NCBI RefSeq assembly: GCF_032051675.1
Contig: NZ_CP116968.1
Coordinates: 124,001-188,000 of the forward strand
Direction: 5' to 3'
Source of the DNA: Candidatus Nitrospira neomarina
Lineage (GTDB): Bacteria; Nitrospirota; Nitrospiria; Nitrospirales; UBA8639
Length of the DNA: 64,000 nucleotides
Part shown: positions 54,533 to 63,394 of the stretch, piece by piece
Layout of the letters: every line of letters begins with the position of its first letter
Position numbering within the stretch: the first letter of the stretch is position 1
Program-made: the position numbers and the translations under genes
The notes under the pieces: model-generated
What the model saw: the letters and a program-made list of their open reading frames with translations, nothing else
Database searches by the model: none
What the model was told of the DNA's origin: nothing

Positions 54533-55561
54533 ATGGTGTATCGACTCCACCAAACAAGCACATTCGTCTTTGGGCTGATCATGCCACTGGTTCTTTCCGG
54601 ATGCACCAATCATCCCACAAAAGCCGAAGCTGCCTCCCTCAAGCCGGTGGAGATTAAAGAATGGCAGGTGCCTTGGGACCAGACGAGACCGCGTGATCCG
54701 TATGTGGATCAGCAAAATCGCGTATGGTTCGTGGGGCAGGGAGGAGATTACATTGCCGTGCTGGACCCTGAGCTCGGGCAGTTTCATCAATTCACACTGG
54801 ATCCCGGCACCGGTCCGCACAATCTGATTGTGGATAAGGAGGGTCAGGTCTGGTATGCCGGAAACCGCGCGGCCCACATCGGCAAACTCGATCCGGGCAC
54901 CGGAAAGATCATCAAGTATCCCATGCCCGATCCAAAAGCCCACGATCCCCATACTCTGGTGTTTGGCCATGATCATGACATCTGGTTTACGGTACAACAG
55001 GGGAATTTCGTGGGGCATCTGGATATGGCCACCGGAATGATTCAACTCATGCCGCTCCCCACCCCACAAGCTCGCCCCTACGGCATGGTCCTGGATCCCA
55101 CCCATTCCCCATGGTTTACTGAATTCGGGACCAACAAGTTGGGGATGGTAGATCGAGCGACTCAGACCGTTCGAGAAATTCCGCTTTCACGGACCGAAAC
55201 ACGACCACGACGCCTGGCGGTGACCTCTGACGGTGTCATTTGGTATGTGGATTATGCCGAAGGGTATCTTGGATCTTACAACGCCAAAACAGGCGACATT
55301 CAGGAATGGTTGGCGCCGGGAGCAGCCGATGCCAAACCATACGGGATGACTGTCGATAATCAGGACCGGGTGTGGTTTGTGGAAACCGGCGCGCATCCTA
55401 ATCGCCTCGTCGGATTCGATACACGAACCCACAGGTTCATGAGTCTGACGGATATCCCCAGCGGGGGCGGAAGCGTCCGTCATATGGTCTATCATCACCC
55501 GACCAAATCCATTTGGTTCGGGACGGATGCCAACACCATCGGTCGCGCCAAGGTTCCCTAG
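54533..55561 (+). CDS. Vgb-like beta-propeller lipoprotein
   Basis: 342 residues. The N-terminus ends VLSGC, a lipobox. The body is a propeller of repeats such as DQQNRVWFVGQGGDYIAVLD, DKEGQVWYAGN and DNQDRVWFVETG, typical of virginiamycin B lyase family proteins. Many family members are not antibiotic lyases, so drug resistance should not be assumed. AGAGGAGA sets start 54533; 54458 is in frame. It lies 132 bases after acr3. Confidence 0.8.
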   Translation: MVYRLHQTSTFVFGLIMPLVLSGCTNHPTKAEAASLKPVEIKEWQVPWDQTRPRDPYVDQQNRVWFVGQGGDYIAVLDPELGQFHQFTLDPGTGPHNLIVDKEGQVWYAGNRAAHIGKLDPGTGKIIKYPMPDPKAHDPHTLVFGHDHDIWFTVQQGNFVGHLDMATGMIQLMPLPTPQARPYGMVLDPTHSPWFTEFGTNKLGMVDRATQTVREIPLSRTETRPRRLAVTSDGVIWYVDYAEGYLGSYNAKTGDIQEWLAPGAADAKPYGMTVDNQDRVWFVETGAHPNRLVGFDTRTHRFMSLTDIPSGGGSVRHMVYHHPTKSIWFGTDANTIGRAKVP

Positions 55562-55814
55562 ACCAGTCACCGACATTTAGCCAACATGAGAACACCCAAT
55601 GATGCCATCATACGATTGTCATCCTGAGCCTCCCGGCGAAGGATCTGTGCCAGGATGGAGTCGCAAAGGTTGAGCAAAATCTATAGTTTCCCTGCACGGA
55701 TGCATATTATGAGAGGTTCCCCATTTAGCAGACTGTATGTGATAGGCGAGCCTCAAGCATTGATCAAGATCTTGCATGCAAAAATGATAAGGTGAAAAAA
55801 GCATCATTAGCAGA
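55562..55814. other. intergenic region
   Basis: No supported gene. It holds CATCCTGAGCCTCCCGGCGA-type text similar to boilerplate repeats near gene ends, then AT-rich sequence before the TPR gene. Confidence 0.4.
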
Positions 55815-55850
55815 GCAATGACGGGCCGCCGTCATTAACCAAGGAGTTGG
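55815..55850 (+). promoter_or_regulatory. Hairpin and shielded ribosome binding site
   Basis: ATGACGG-GCCG-CCGTCAT forms a perfect 7-bp stem. Right after it CCAA-GGAG-TTGG places the ribosome binding GGAG in the loop of a small stem, just before the ATG of the TPR gene. It could act as an RNA control element. Confidence 0.4.
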
Positions 55851-55851
55851 C

Positions 55852-57558
55852 ATGTCCTTCAAGTTGTATTTGTCGAAATATGCGCCGGGACGATCCTGTC
55901 TCCGGTACTTCCTCATCGCCATCTTCGTCATGGCACTTCCCCAGTTAAGCCTTGGCGAGATGGACGACGCGTCGTCTTCATTGGAGGAGAGTGCGGCATT
56001 CGGTCAATTGGGAAGTATTGAATTTCCCGCATCAGGATCTACAGAAGCCCATCCCCATTTTCTACGGGGTGTCGCGGCCCTGCATTCGTTCTGGTATGAG
56101 GAAGCCATCGATGCGTTTCGTCGGGCGACCACGATTGATCCAGATTTTGTGATGGGATATTGGGGTGAGGCGATGGCGCATAATCACCCCGTCTGGAGTG
56201 AAGAAAACGTTGAAGCGGCACAGGCGGCGCTGGGGAAAGTTTCCGATACGGCGTCCGTAACCGTCAGAGAGCATCAGTATCTCCAGGCCGTGAACACATT
56301 ATTTGGTGAGGGAGACAAGTTTGCCCGCGACCAGGCGTATGCGGCTCGAATGGAAAGCCTTGCCAGTGAGTATCCCGAAGATCTGGAAGCCACCTGCTTC
56401 TATGCCCTGTCCCTGCTCGGGTTGGCTATCCATTATGATGAAAAGCCGGACCTTCAGGAGAAATATCGCGTCCAGGCTGGTGCCTTGGCCTTAGGGGTGT
56501 ATGGAGTAAATCCCAATCATCCGTGCGCCGCGCATTACACCATTCATGCATTTGACGATCCGATCCACGCCATCCTGGCCCTTCCTCAAGCCCGTCGGTA
56601 TGCCAAAATTGCTCCGGAAGCGCATCATGCCCAACATATGCCGGCCCATATATTTGTTCAACTGGGTATGTGGGACCAGGCAGCGGCCTCCAACAAAGCC
56701 GGATGGAAAGTTTCACAGTCCTGGGTTAAGGACAAGCAGTTGCCATTATCGCTTCAGGATTATCACAGCCTGTACTGGTTGCAGTATGCCTATCTCCAAC
56801 AAGGCCGATACAACGCCGCCGCAGCCCTGATATTGGAGAAACAGCAGGATATGGCGCAATCGTCTTCCGGCGAACAGACACCGGTCCTTGGCTATGACCG
56901 CAAGGTCTGGCGGAATTACGATCAGATGGTGGCTGCCTTTATTATAGAAACCGAACGATGGGAGCTAGCAGATCAGGCGTGGAACGTGAATGACTATCGC
57001 TTTGGGGATGAGTCGCCATCGATGGCCGTCTATATCCGCGAATTCGCGCAGAACATGGCCACGCTGAGAAATCAATCAGTTGCTCACCGGGTACACCCTG
57101 GTTTAGGTTCGCCGGTCCCCGAGCCTTCCACGCAGTCAACTGAACCGGTTACCGGACAAATTTGGAAATTGCAGCTTGCCGCGTTGAAACATCTCATCAA
57201 CGGCGACCATTCACAGGCCGTACGCATGCTTGATCAGGCCACCGCCCTGGAAGAATCCCTCCCGCCTCCTTCCGGCCCACCCGATCTCATCAAGCCCACC
57301 CATGAATTGTATGGCGAAATACTGTTGGGCATCGACCGGCCCAAAGAGGCGCAACAACAATTTGAACGATCGCTCTTATGGCATCCCAATCGGGCACGTT
57401 CACTTCTGGGTCTGGCACGGGCGGCAGCTCAACTGGGCCATATTCAGGCGACTCGTCAAGCCTATAGCAATTTTCTCAACATATGGAATCAGGCCGATTC
57501 GGATCTCCCCGAGGTGAAGGAAGCCAGGCAGTTCATTCAACAAGCTGTCCAGCAATAA
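55852..57558 (+). CDS. Exported TPR-repeat protein
   Basis: 568 residues. Signal peptide about 1-36. It has tetratricopeptide repeats: HFLRGVAALHSFWYEEAIDAFRRATTIDPDF (about 67-100) and ELYGEILLGIDRPKEAQQQFERSLLWHPN near the C-terminus, with HHAQHMPAHIFVQLGMWDQA in between. It probably serves as a periplasmic binding scaffold. The start has AAGGAG upstream. Confidence 0.8.
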   Translation: MSFKLYLSKYAPGRSCLRYFLIAIFVMALPQLSLGEMDDASSSLEESAAFGQLGSIEFPASGSTEAHPHFLRGVAALHSFWYEEAIDAFRRATTIDPDFVMGYWGEAMAHNHPVWSEENVEAAQAALGKVSDTASVTVREHQYLQAVNTLFGEGDKFARDQAYAARMESLASEYPEDLEATCFYALSLLGLAIHYDEKPDLQEKYRVQAGALALGVYGVNPNHPCAAHYTIHAFDDPIHAILALPQARRYAKIAPEAHHAQHMPAHIFVQLGMWDQAAASNKAGWKVSQSWVKDKQLPLSLQDYHSLYWLQYAYLQQGRYNAAAALILEKQQDMAQSSSGEQTPVLGYDRKVWRNYDQMVAAFIIETERWELADQAWNVNDYRFGDESPSMAVYIREFAQNMATLRNQSVAHRVHPGLGSPVPEPSTQSTEPVTGQIWKLQLAALKHLINGDHSQAVRMLDQATALEESLPPPSGPPDLIKPTHELYGEILLGIDRPKEAQQQFERSLLWHPNRARSLLGLARAAAQLGHIQATRQAYSNFLNIWNQADSDLPEVKEARQFIQQAVQQ

Positions 57559-57570
57559 TCCTTGCATGGG

Positions 57571-57600
57571 TCATTCCCGACATTTGCAATCGGGAATCAA
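57571..57600. repeat. REP-like inverted repeat, second copy
   Basis: TTCCCGA, nine-base loop, TCGGGAA. Related to 20080-20110, and placed right after the stop of the TPR gene. Confidence 0.5.
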
Positions 57601-57830
57601 TCGTCTCTGACTGAATCATGCCCGCTATTCTCTGGCGGAAAGGTATCTAGTTATCGAAGAAATGGGAACATAAGACTGGCGACTGTTTGTAGGATGCGCC
57701 CTGCGACTCTAACATGCTGGTCCACGTGGGCACTGTCTGTGGAAGATGGTCGATGGGTTCTTAAGAGTGATGGCCAGGAATGATGGGGATTTTCATCGCT
57801 TTGTCCTTCCAGGTTGAGGTATGATTCTTT

Positions 57831-58322
57831 ATGGTGATGAAACGACTTTCTCTCGTATTCCCTTTCCTGTGTGGAATCTTTTTTCTTATCGGGTGCACTT
57901 CTCTTCCGGCTTTGTCTGTTCAGCCTGAGTCGCCGGAAGTTCTGCTGGTCAATATCACTCCATTAGACGCCACGATGTTTGAACAGCGTTTGCAAGTTGA
58001 CTTGCGTGTTCGGAATCCCAATGATTTTGATCTGGAGGTGACCGGCCTTGATTTCACCCTGCACCTTAATGATCAACGACTGGCCCGTGGCCTGACCAAT
58101 AAGGCTTCGACTATTCCGAGACTGGGGGATGCCGTCATTTCCGTCGAGACCACGACCTCCACACTCGATGTGATACGACAACTCCTTCAACTCTCACAAC
58201 GTCAGGAAGTCTCCTACCAGGTCGACGGCGTTCTCTATAGCCAAGGTACCCGCTTACCCTTTGAAAACAAGGGAATGTTGCTTGACACCAACGAAATCTC
58301 CGGCTCATCTCCCGGTTCCTGA
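57831..58322 (+). CDS. LEA type 2 / WHy-domain lipoprotein
   Basis: 163 residues. Signal peptide ends FLIGC, a lipobox. The mature part (FEQRLQVDLRVRNPNDFDLEVTGLDFTLHLN) is the WHy/LEA2 beta-sandwich. These proteins are linked to stress and desiccation. Single gene. Confidence 0.85.
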   Translation: MVMKRLSLVFPFLCGIFFLIGCTSLPALSVQPESPEVLLVNITPLDATMFEQRLQVDLRVRNPNDFDLEVTGLDFTLHLNDQRLARGLTNKASTIPRLGDAVISVETTTSTLDVIRQLLQLSQRQEVSYQVDGVLYSQGTRLPFENKGMLLDTNEISGSSPGS

Positions 58323-58335
58323 ATGAGCATGGTCT

Positions 58336-58461
58336 CTCCCCTTACGGGGATCGCCTCTCCTGAATTTCTATAAGCCAGCCTATTTCCCACTACCTTCAAT
58401 ACGTGCGACATCAGAATTTGAAGTGAGGATCGAATTTCCCGAACCCCACTTAGTAAGGGGA
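58336..58461. repeat. Pair of degenerate REP-like hairpins
   Basis: CCCC-TTAC-GGGG near 58337-58353 and CCCC-ACTTAGTAA-GGGG near 58442-58461 look like weathered versions of the palindromes at 17234 and 17351. They follow the lipoprotein stop. Confidence 0.35.
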
Positions 58462-58525
58462 GTGTTGAATAATAATTTTCAAGGACATAGTGACCCACAG
58501 GCACGTTGCCTATTAGAGGCCCCGG

Positions 58526-58650
58526 GGCGGTTCAAAAAAGTTCGTCCAGCAAGGCCGCAGTCATTTTGGCGCGCGGAGCGTACTTCCAGTACGTGAGCAC
58601 GGAGAAATGGCGAGAACGCCGCTGGCGGCTTTTTTCAACCGTCCCTAAAG
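58526..58650. repeat. Long imperfect palindromic element
   Basis: Outer arms GCGGTTCAAAAAAG and CTTTTTTCAACCGTC pair with two mismatches. The next arms around CCAGCAAGGCC and GCCGCTGGCGG pair partly, and the middle is a perfect CGTAC-TTCCA-GTACG. I recall similar elements as common in Nitrospira-type genomes. The 62-residue frame it makes on the minus strand is not a gene. A fragment resembling one end occurs near 63265-63287. Confidence 0.65.
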
Positions 58651-58757
58651 AGGAAACACAATTTTTACCCACAATTGCTTGTGGTCTTCCTACTCGGGCA
58701 CAATCTCTTTCGATTGCCATGACATTTATCCCAAGTCAGGGAAAGGAGATAGACCAT

Positions 58758-59303
58758 ATGAGTCTGTTTGTTGATCGGATGGTACGTGCGGCTAAACTCG
58801 ATGTTCATCTCTATGAAGAGGTGGAAGCAGATAGACGTTCGATGGGCCAGGCGATGGGCGTCGTGCTGTTATCCAGCCTGGCCGGTGGTATCGGGTTTAT
58901 GCAGGAGGCCGGTCTGGTGGGACTGGTCATTGGTACGGTCGGGGCCCTGCTCGGATGGTATGTGTGGGCATTCATGACCTACCTCATCGGCACGAAACTT
59001 CTTCCCGAACCGCAAACCCGCGCGGATCATGGTGAACTCCTACGGACGATCGGCTTTTCCAGTGCCCCTGGCCTCATTCGAGTGTTCGGCATTATCCCGG
59101 GCCTGAGCGGGTTTGTGAATCTTTTGGCCGGTGTATGGATGCTCGTGGCCATGATCATTGCGGTGCGACAAGCCTTGGATTATCAGAGTACCTACCGCGC
59201 CATTGGGGTGTGTCTTATTGGATGGATTATTCAGGCAGTCCTGCTTGCGGTGCTAGTGACGACGCTGGGCGGGGTGCCTGAACTCATGCTGGAGCAACCG
59301 TGA
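58758..59303 (+). CDS. Yip1-family membrane protein
   Basis: 181 residues, about five membrane helices after an N-terminal cytoplasmic segment. The text FSSAPGLIRVFGIIPGLSGFVNLLAGVWMLVAMIIAVRQAL is typical of Yip1 proteins. AAAGGAG precedes ATG 58758. Role unknown. The frame opens at 58506, but that part overlaps the palindromic element. Confidence 0.8.
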   Translation: MSLFVDRMVRAAKLDVHLYEEVEADRRSMGQAMGVVLLSSLAGGIGFMQEAGLVGLVIGTVGALLGWYVWAFMTYLIGTKLLPEPQTRADHGELLRTIGFSSAPGLIRVFGIIPGLSGFVNLLAGVWMLVAMIIAVRQALDYQSTYRAIGVCLIGWIIQAVLLAVLVTTLGGVPELMLEQP

Positions 59304-59352
59304 TCTCTCTTAATAGATCTTTTGCCAATGATTGGCTGTCTCGAGGTGTGTG

Positions 59353-60339
59353 ATGACATGCACCTGGTCCCATACGAAGCCAAGGCTAGCTATGTGGCGA
59401 TTCTACGGAGGCGCACTCGCCGGCCTGACTCTCTGGCTGGGCTGTGCTTCGTCGCCGTCCGGAATTCCTCCAGTTTCCTGTGAGGTCCCTCACCTACAGA
59501 CGGCGGATCTTCCTGACCGAGGGATCTCCGCTCACCGCGGGGGGCAGTTGGGATGTCCTGTGAACACGAACGGTGCTTTTCAGCGGGCAATCTGCCTTGG
59601 CGTTCACCAGATTGAACTGGATGTGCGATCCACTGCGGATGCCGTGCTTGTTGTTTCACATGATGACCGCGTGACAGACGGGCAGGGGCGAACGCTGCGC
59701 ATTTCCAAGTCGACTCTCGGCGAAGTCCAGAGCCTGCAGCTCGAGCCGTGTGCAGGCGAGGAGGCCGGACAGCGTATTCCCACATTTGAAGAGACTCTTG
59801 CCATGATGCCGCACAATATCTGGATCAATGTGGATATCAAACAAAACGATCCCCTGGTCGGGAGGCTCGTTGCCGAGACGGTCGCCAACGCCCAACGCTT
59901 CAATCAGGTTATTTTCGGCGCGCGTGACCATACCGGTCCGGCCGTGCGCCGCGTGGCAGTGAAGGCCGACGAGGAGAGCTGGGTCGTTAATATGAGCCGG
60001 GAGATCTTTCGCTTCCAGTATGTTGACACCACTATTCATTCCTGTGATGAGTTCATCCAGCTGTCCTTTCTTCGTGGGCGGCCCGGCGTCGAGACCATTG
60101 ATCAACTGAAGCAGGCAGGAATCCGTGTGAACTATTCATGGCTCCGGGATGAAGACGAAAGGGAGCTCCGACAAGACCTGAGTGATCTGTTCGTCCGTGG
60201 GGTGGATTTTGTATTGGTCGATCATGTCGGGCAGGCCATGAAAGGGGCATGCGCTTTGGGAATCACTCCGATAGTTCCGCACTGGAATGGTACTACTCCC
60301 TTCACCTGTAGCGAGCCTCCTCGCTACGCACCCGAATGA
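59353..60339 (+). CDS. Glycerophosphodiester phosphodiesterase, predicted lipoprotein
   Basis: 328 residues. The N-terminus ends LTLWLGC, a lipobox. GDPD marks are ISAHRGGQL with the catalytic His, IELDVRSTADAVLVVSHDD and VDIKQNDPLVGRL. It cleaves glycerophosphodiesters to glycerol-3-phosphate. The PENT motif is degenerate (VNTNGAF). ATG 59353 has GAGGTG upstream; 59392 is an alternative. Confidence 0.82.
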   Translation: MTCTWSHTKPRLAMWRFYGGALAGLTLWLGCASSPSGIPPVSCEVPHLQTADLPDRGISAHRGGQLGCPVNTNGAFQRAICLGVHQIELDVRSTADAVLVVSHDDRVTDGQGRTLRISKSTLGEVQSLQLEPCAGEEAGQRIPTFEETLAMMPHNIWINVDIKQNDPLVGRLVAETVANAQRFNQVIFGARDHTGPAVRRVAVKADEESWVVNMSREIFRFQYVDTTIHSCDEFIQLSFLRGRPGVETIDQLKQAGIRVNYSWLRDEDERELRQDLSDLFVRGVDFVLVDHVGQAMKGACALGITPIVPHWNGTTPFTCSEPPRYAPE

Positions 60340-60429
60340 TGATAATTCCCCCTCTTACTGTGGATCATCCCATTCACGTTCTTCAAGAGCACTTCCATTT
60401 CTTATTCACCTGACAGCACAGGGAACATA

Positions 60430-61185
60430 ATGAATCAATCAACCCGATTTGAAATTCCCGGAGCGGACTCTAAACGCATTGTCGGTGACCGCCTTTCCGG
60501 GCAGGAACGACAATTGCTTTTTGTGACCGGTTTTCTTTCCAAGCGGTGGGGCAATAAAAGCAAGGCTCTGGCCGATTTGTGTAAAGAGCGAGGCTGGGGG
60601 TTTTGCTGTTTTGACTTTCGTGGTAATGGCGAATCAGAGGGCGGATTCGCCGACTATAGTTTGTTTGATTGGCTTGCAGATGCGCGATGCGTGACAACGA
60701 TGTTGGCCGATGGTCCGCCCGTGACCATTATCGGATCATCCTTAGGTGGCTGGCTGGCATGGCTCCTTGGACAGGAATTTTCTCACGTGCAACAATTGGT
60801 GCTCCTGGCTCCGGCGTTTAATATGATGGGAAAACGCGCGCAGGATATTTCTCCTGAACGACGCCAACGCTGGCAGGAGACCGGATGGATGCCCTGGGAT
60901 GATGAGGCCTTGCATAAAGACTTTCCGCTCTCGTGGAAATGGGTGGAAGAAAGCGAGGCGTTATGGGCCGGACGATTGGATTCACCCAAGAGGGTGCCCA
61001 CGCGCATTGTGCATGGACTTCAGGACGTGGTAATCCTTCCAAAAGGCAGCTGGGAATTTACTGAACACCTGCTTACACATGATCCTCAATTTCCTATCGA
61101 ATTGCTTTTGAAGACCGGGGATCATCGGTTTAGCAGCCCTGCTAATCTTCAGACATTCCTGGATGTTGCACAACAGCCTCAGTAG
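60430..61185 (+). CDS. Alpha/beta hydrolase
   Basis: 251 residues. FVTGFLSKRWGNKSKALADLCKERG, then FDFRGNGESEGGFADYSLFDWL, nucleophile elbow GSSLGGW, IVHGLQDVVIL with an acid, and GDHRF with the His. This looks like an esterase/acylase of the serine hydrolase fold. Cytoplasmic; substrate unknown. Confidence 0.8.
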   Translation: MNQSTRFEIPGADSKRIVGDRLSGQERQLLFVTGFLSKRWGNKSKALADLCKERGWGFCCFDFRGNGESEGGFADYSLFDWLADARCVTTMLADGPPVTIIGSSLGGWLAWLLGQEFSHVQQLVLLAPAFNMMGKRAQDISPERRQRWQETGWMPWDDEALHKDFPLSWKWVEESEALWAGRLDSPKRVPTRIVHGLQDVVILPKGSWEFTEHLLTHDPQFPIELLLKTGDHRFSSPANLQTFLDVAQQPQ

Positions 61186-61288
61186 GAAGCCGGATCATGC
61201 TTTTTTTACCAACAGAGATTGTCTGCCACCGCTTTTCACCGCTGAGGCTTCTGTCGGAATTTTTAAACCCAGGAAAGGAATGATCACC

Positions 61289-61660
61289 ATGACTGCGCAA
61301 AGCCATCCTCATGCCATTACCATTACGCCCAATCCGAATCGGGTTAAGGTGACCTTTAACGGGACGGTCATTGCCGATACCAGGCGAGCCCTGACATTGC
61401 GGGAGGGACCTGTGCCACCGGCTCAATACCTCCCGCGTGAAGATGTGACGATGTCCTGCCTTCGCCCCACGACTCATTCCACGCACTGCCCTTTTAAAGG
61501 GGACGCGTCGTATTTCAGCGTGAGCGTGAATGGCAAAACTGCCGAGAATGCCGTCTGGACGTATGAGACGCCCTTAGCTTCTGTGGCCGACATCAAGGAT
61601 TACGTGGCTTTTTATCCAGAGAAGATGGATGCCATTGAGGAGCTTACTCCCGCCTCATAA
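61289..61660 (+). CDS. DUF427 domain protein
   Basis: 123 residues. RVKVTFNGTVIADTRRALTLREG, then TTHSTHCPFKGDASYFSV and NAVWTYETPLASVADIKDYVAFYPEKMD are typical of DUF427. Role unknown. ATG 61289 has AAAGGA nine bases upstream; 61280 is in frame. Confidence 0.9.
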   Translation: MTAQSHPHAITITPNPNRVKVTFNGTVIADTRRALTLREGPVPPAQYLPREDVTMSCLRPTTHSTHCPFKGDASYFSVSVNGKTAENAVWTYETPLASVADIKDYVAFYPEKMDAIEELTPAS

Positions 61661-61862
61661 TGTTTAAGGATTAAACCCTTTGGGATAGAATGCGGTTTTT
61701 TCCATACTACAATGACATCATGTTCCCAAAAGTCGCCCGTGGTCTTTGCCAGGCAATGAGAGCAAGGCTGTTTTTTTTTGTCTCTTTCAATTAGGATAGT
61801 TGTATCTCGTCTCCAGGACAGAACATTTTCATCAATATTCACTTTTTCCGGGGAGGTATATC

Positions 61863-62186
61863 ATGCCGATCTATGTGAGTTTAGTGAATTTTACCCATGA
61901 CGGGCTGATGACCATGAGGGCCAAGGGTGTGCAGCGGTCGGATATGGTAAAGAAAAATGTCGAATCCTTGGGCGGGAAAATGCTGCATGCCTTTTATTGC
62001 CTGGGGGAATATGATGTGGTGGCCATTTTAGAGTTTCCTAATAATCGCGCCGCCATGAAGGCCGGTGTGCTGAATGCCTCAATGGGACATATTCGCATTA
62101 AGACAATGCCGGCCGTATCCCGCGATGAGTGGAAATCGGTCCTGAGTGAAACGTGGGGCAAACCCAAAAAGAAGAAGCGAGGGTGA
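61863..62186 (+). CDS. GYD-domain protein
   Basis: 107 residues. YVSLVNFTHDGLMTMR and the GEYDVVAILEFPN block identify the GYD domain, a ferredoxin-like fold of unknown function. A basic Lys-rich tail ends it. GGGGAGG precedes the ATG. Confidence 0.9.
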   Translation: MPIYVSLVNFTHDGLMTMRAKGVQRSDMVKKNVESLGGKMLHAFYCLGEYDVVAILEFPNNRAAMKAGVLNASMGHIRIKTMPAVSRDEWKSVLSETWGKPKKKKRG

Positions 62187-62404
62187 CCTGCTCTTCAACT
62201 CATGTGGCATCGAGCCGGGCAATACGTGATTTCTCTGATCTCCAAGGGTGAGGCCTAGATTGCCTTCCATTGCGGATCCGTTTCATGGCATGCTCGTGGT
62301 TGAGCAGCGAGGCCTTTTGCCCTCACTTTCATGAGACCTTGAGAGCATACTTGTCGGTGATCACCGTTGACGAACAGATTCATCCTGTCGGAAGGAGGTA
62401 TCTT

Positions 62405-62764
62405 ATGGGGCCAACGAAAGCTGTCGTAAAGGATTGTGGGATCTATGATGCGAAAACCGGGGATTTGATTAAGGATGGGTTTCCTACCCCTGAGTCGATC
62501 CAGGATTATGCTGCTCATCATTATTTAGTGCTCCCTGTGGTCAATAAAGACTGTCAACCGTGGTTGCTTGATGGCCAACCGATTTTTTGCTTACGTGGCA
62601 CCCGCTATGAAAACATTAAGGACGAAGTATTGCATCTGGCGCGATGTCCGGACTGTGGCGGTATGGGTATCCGGGATGATGAACCGGTCGTTGAATCCGA
62701 TTGCATCCGGTGCGTGTCTTGCGGCCATGAGTTTGATACCCGCTTGGAGATGATGGAAAGTTAG
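62405..62764 (+). CDS. Zinc-ribbon protein, unknown
   Basis: 119 residues. The end carries CPDCGGMGI and CIRCVSCGHEF, a four-Cys zinc ribbon. GGAAGGAGG precedes ATG 62405; the longer frame from 62270 lacks support. Role unknown. Confidence 0.7.
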   Translation: MGPTKAVVKDCGIYDAKTGDLIKDGFPTPESIQDYAAHHYLVLPVVNKDCQPWLLDGQPIFCLRGTRYENIKDEVLHLARCPDCGGMGIRDDEPVVESDCIRCVSCGHEFDTRLEMMES

Positions 62765-63092
62765 AGCGAGGTGTTCGTCCGCGATCCAGTAATGGTTCCT
62801 AAGTGTAATCTGATTTCGCCCGGGACGATCATGTTGAATTGCGATTGCCATGAAGGTCACAGGAGACCACTTCGTCTCAGACAATTCGCCTTTGGCTTGA
62901 TGAGACTCCCGTCTGTTCAATTCTCTGATGATGCTATTTCCCTCCGAACGTGCATTCAGCCAGGCCCTCCACATTTTCTCTTGGATATGACTCACACTGA
63001 TCTTTGGTGGAATGCCAGTCCTCTCGGTAGATTAGCGGGTATCTCGAATGTCCGGAGATATAACCGCCCCATCCCATTGCCGGAGAAAAGAT
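62765..63092. other. intergenic region
   Basis: An open frame at 62771-63133 exists but has no ribosome binding site and overlaps the next gene. Nothing else is supported. Confidence 0.45.
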
Positions 63093-63260
63093 ATGCCCAA
63101 TGCGAAACGGGAAAAGCCCTGCTATTTATGTAAAGAAGCAGGGTCGGAAAGCCTGAGTTATTTGGTGTGCATACAATGCTCCCGGCATTTTTGTCGTCTT
63201 CATGGTGACCCGCAAATGGATGAATGTATTAAATGCCTTGAAGGCAACGAAGAAACCTAG
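63093..63260 (+). CDS. Small Cys-rich zinc-finger protein
   Basis: 55 residues. CYLCKEA, LVCIQCSRHFCRLH and DECIKCLEG give seven cysteines and two histidines, enough for two zinc sites. GGAG lies before ATG 63093. Role unknown. Confidence 0.6.
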   Translation: MPNAKREKPCYLCKEAGSESLSYLVCIQCSRHFCRLHGDPQMDECIKCLEGNEET

Positions 63261-63394
63261 AGGGGGCAGTTGAAAAAAGCCGGGCTTTCACCATAGCTGG
63301 ACCTGAAGAGGGCTTCGAAAAGTTTGTGGTGAGCGGGGCAGGGTGCGCAGTACGAACAGGGGTTATACCCCTAAGCCCGTAATGCAATCTGACA
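63261..63394. other. partial palindromic element between convergent genes
   Basis: GGGGCAGTTGAAAAAAGCCGG near 63265-63287 resembles the end of the 58526-58650 element. No gene is present. Confidence 0.35.

Noticed and set aside
54533-55561. Virginiamycin B lyase (antibiotic resistance)
   Set aside because: Only the propeller family is supported. The lipoprotein form and context do not point to drug inactivation.
58532-58720. Minus-strand open frame of 62 codons
   Set aside because: Mostly made of the long palindromic element, which explains the open frame.
62771-63133. Plus-strand open frame of 120 codons
   Set aside because: No ribosome binding site or domain, and it overlaps the Cys-rich small protein, which has both.
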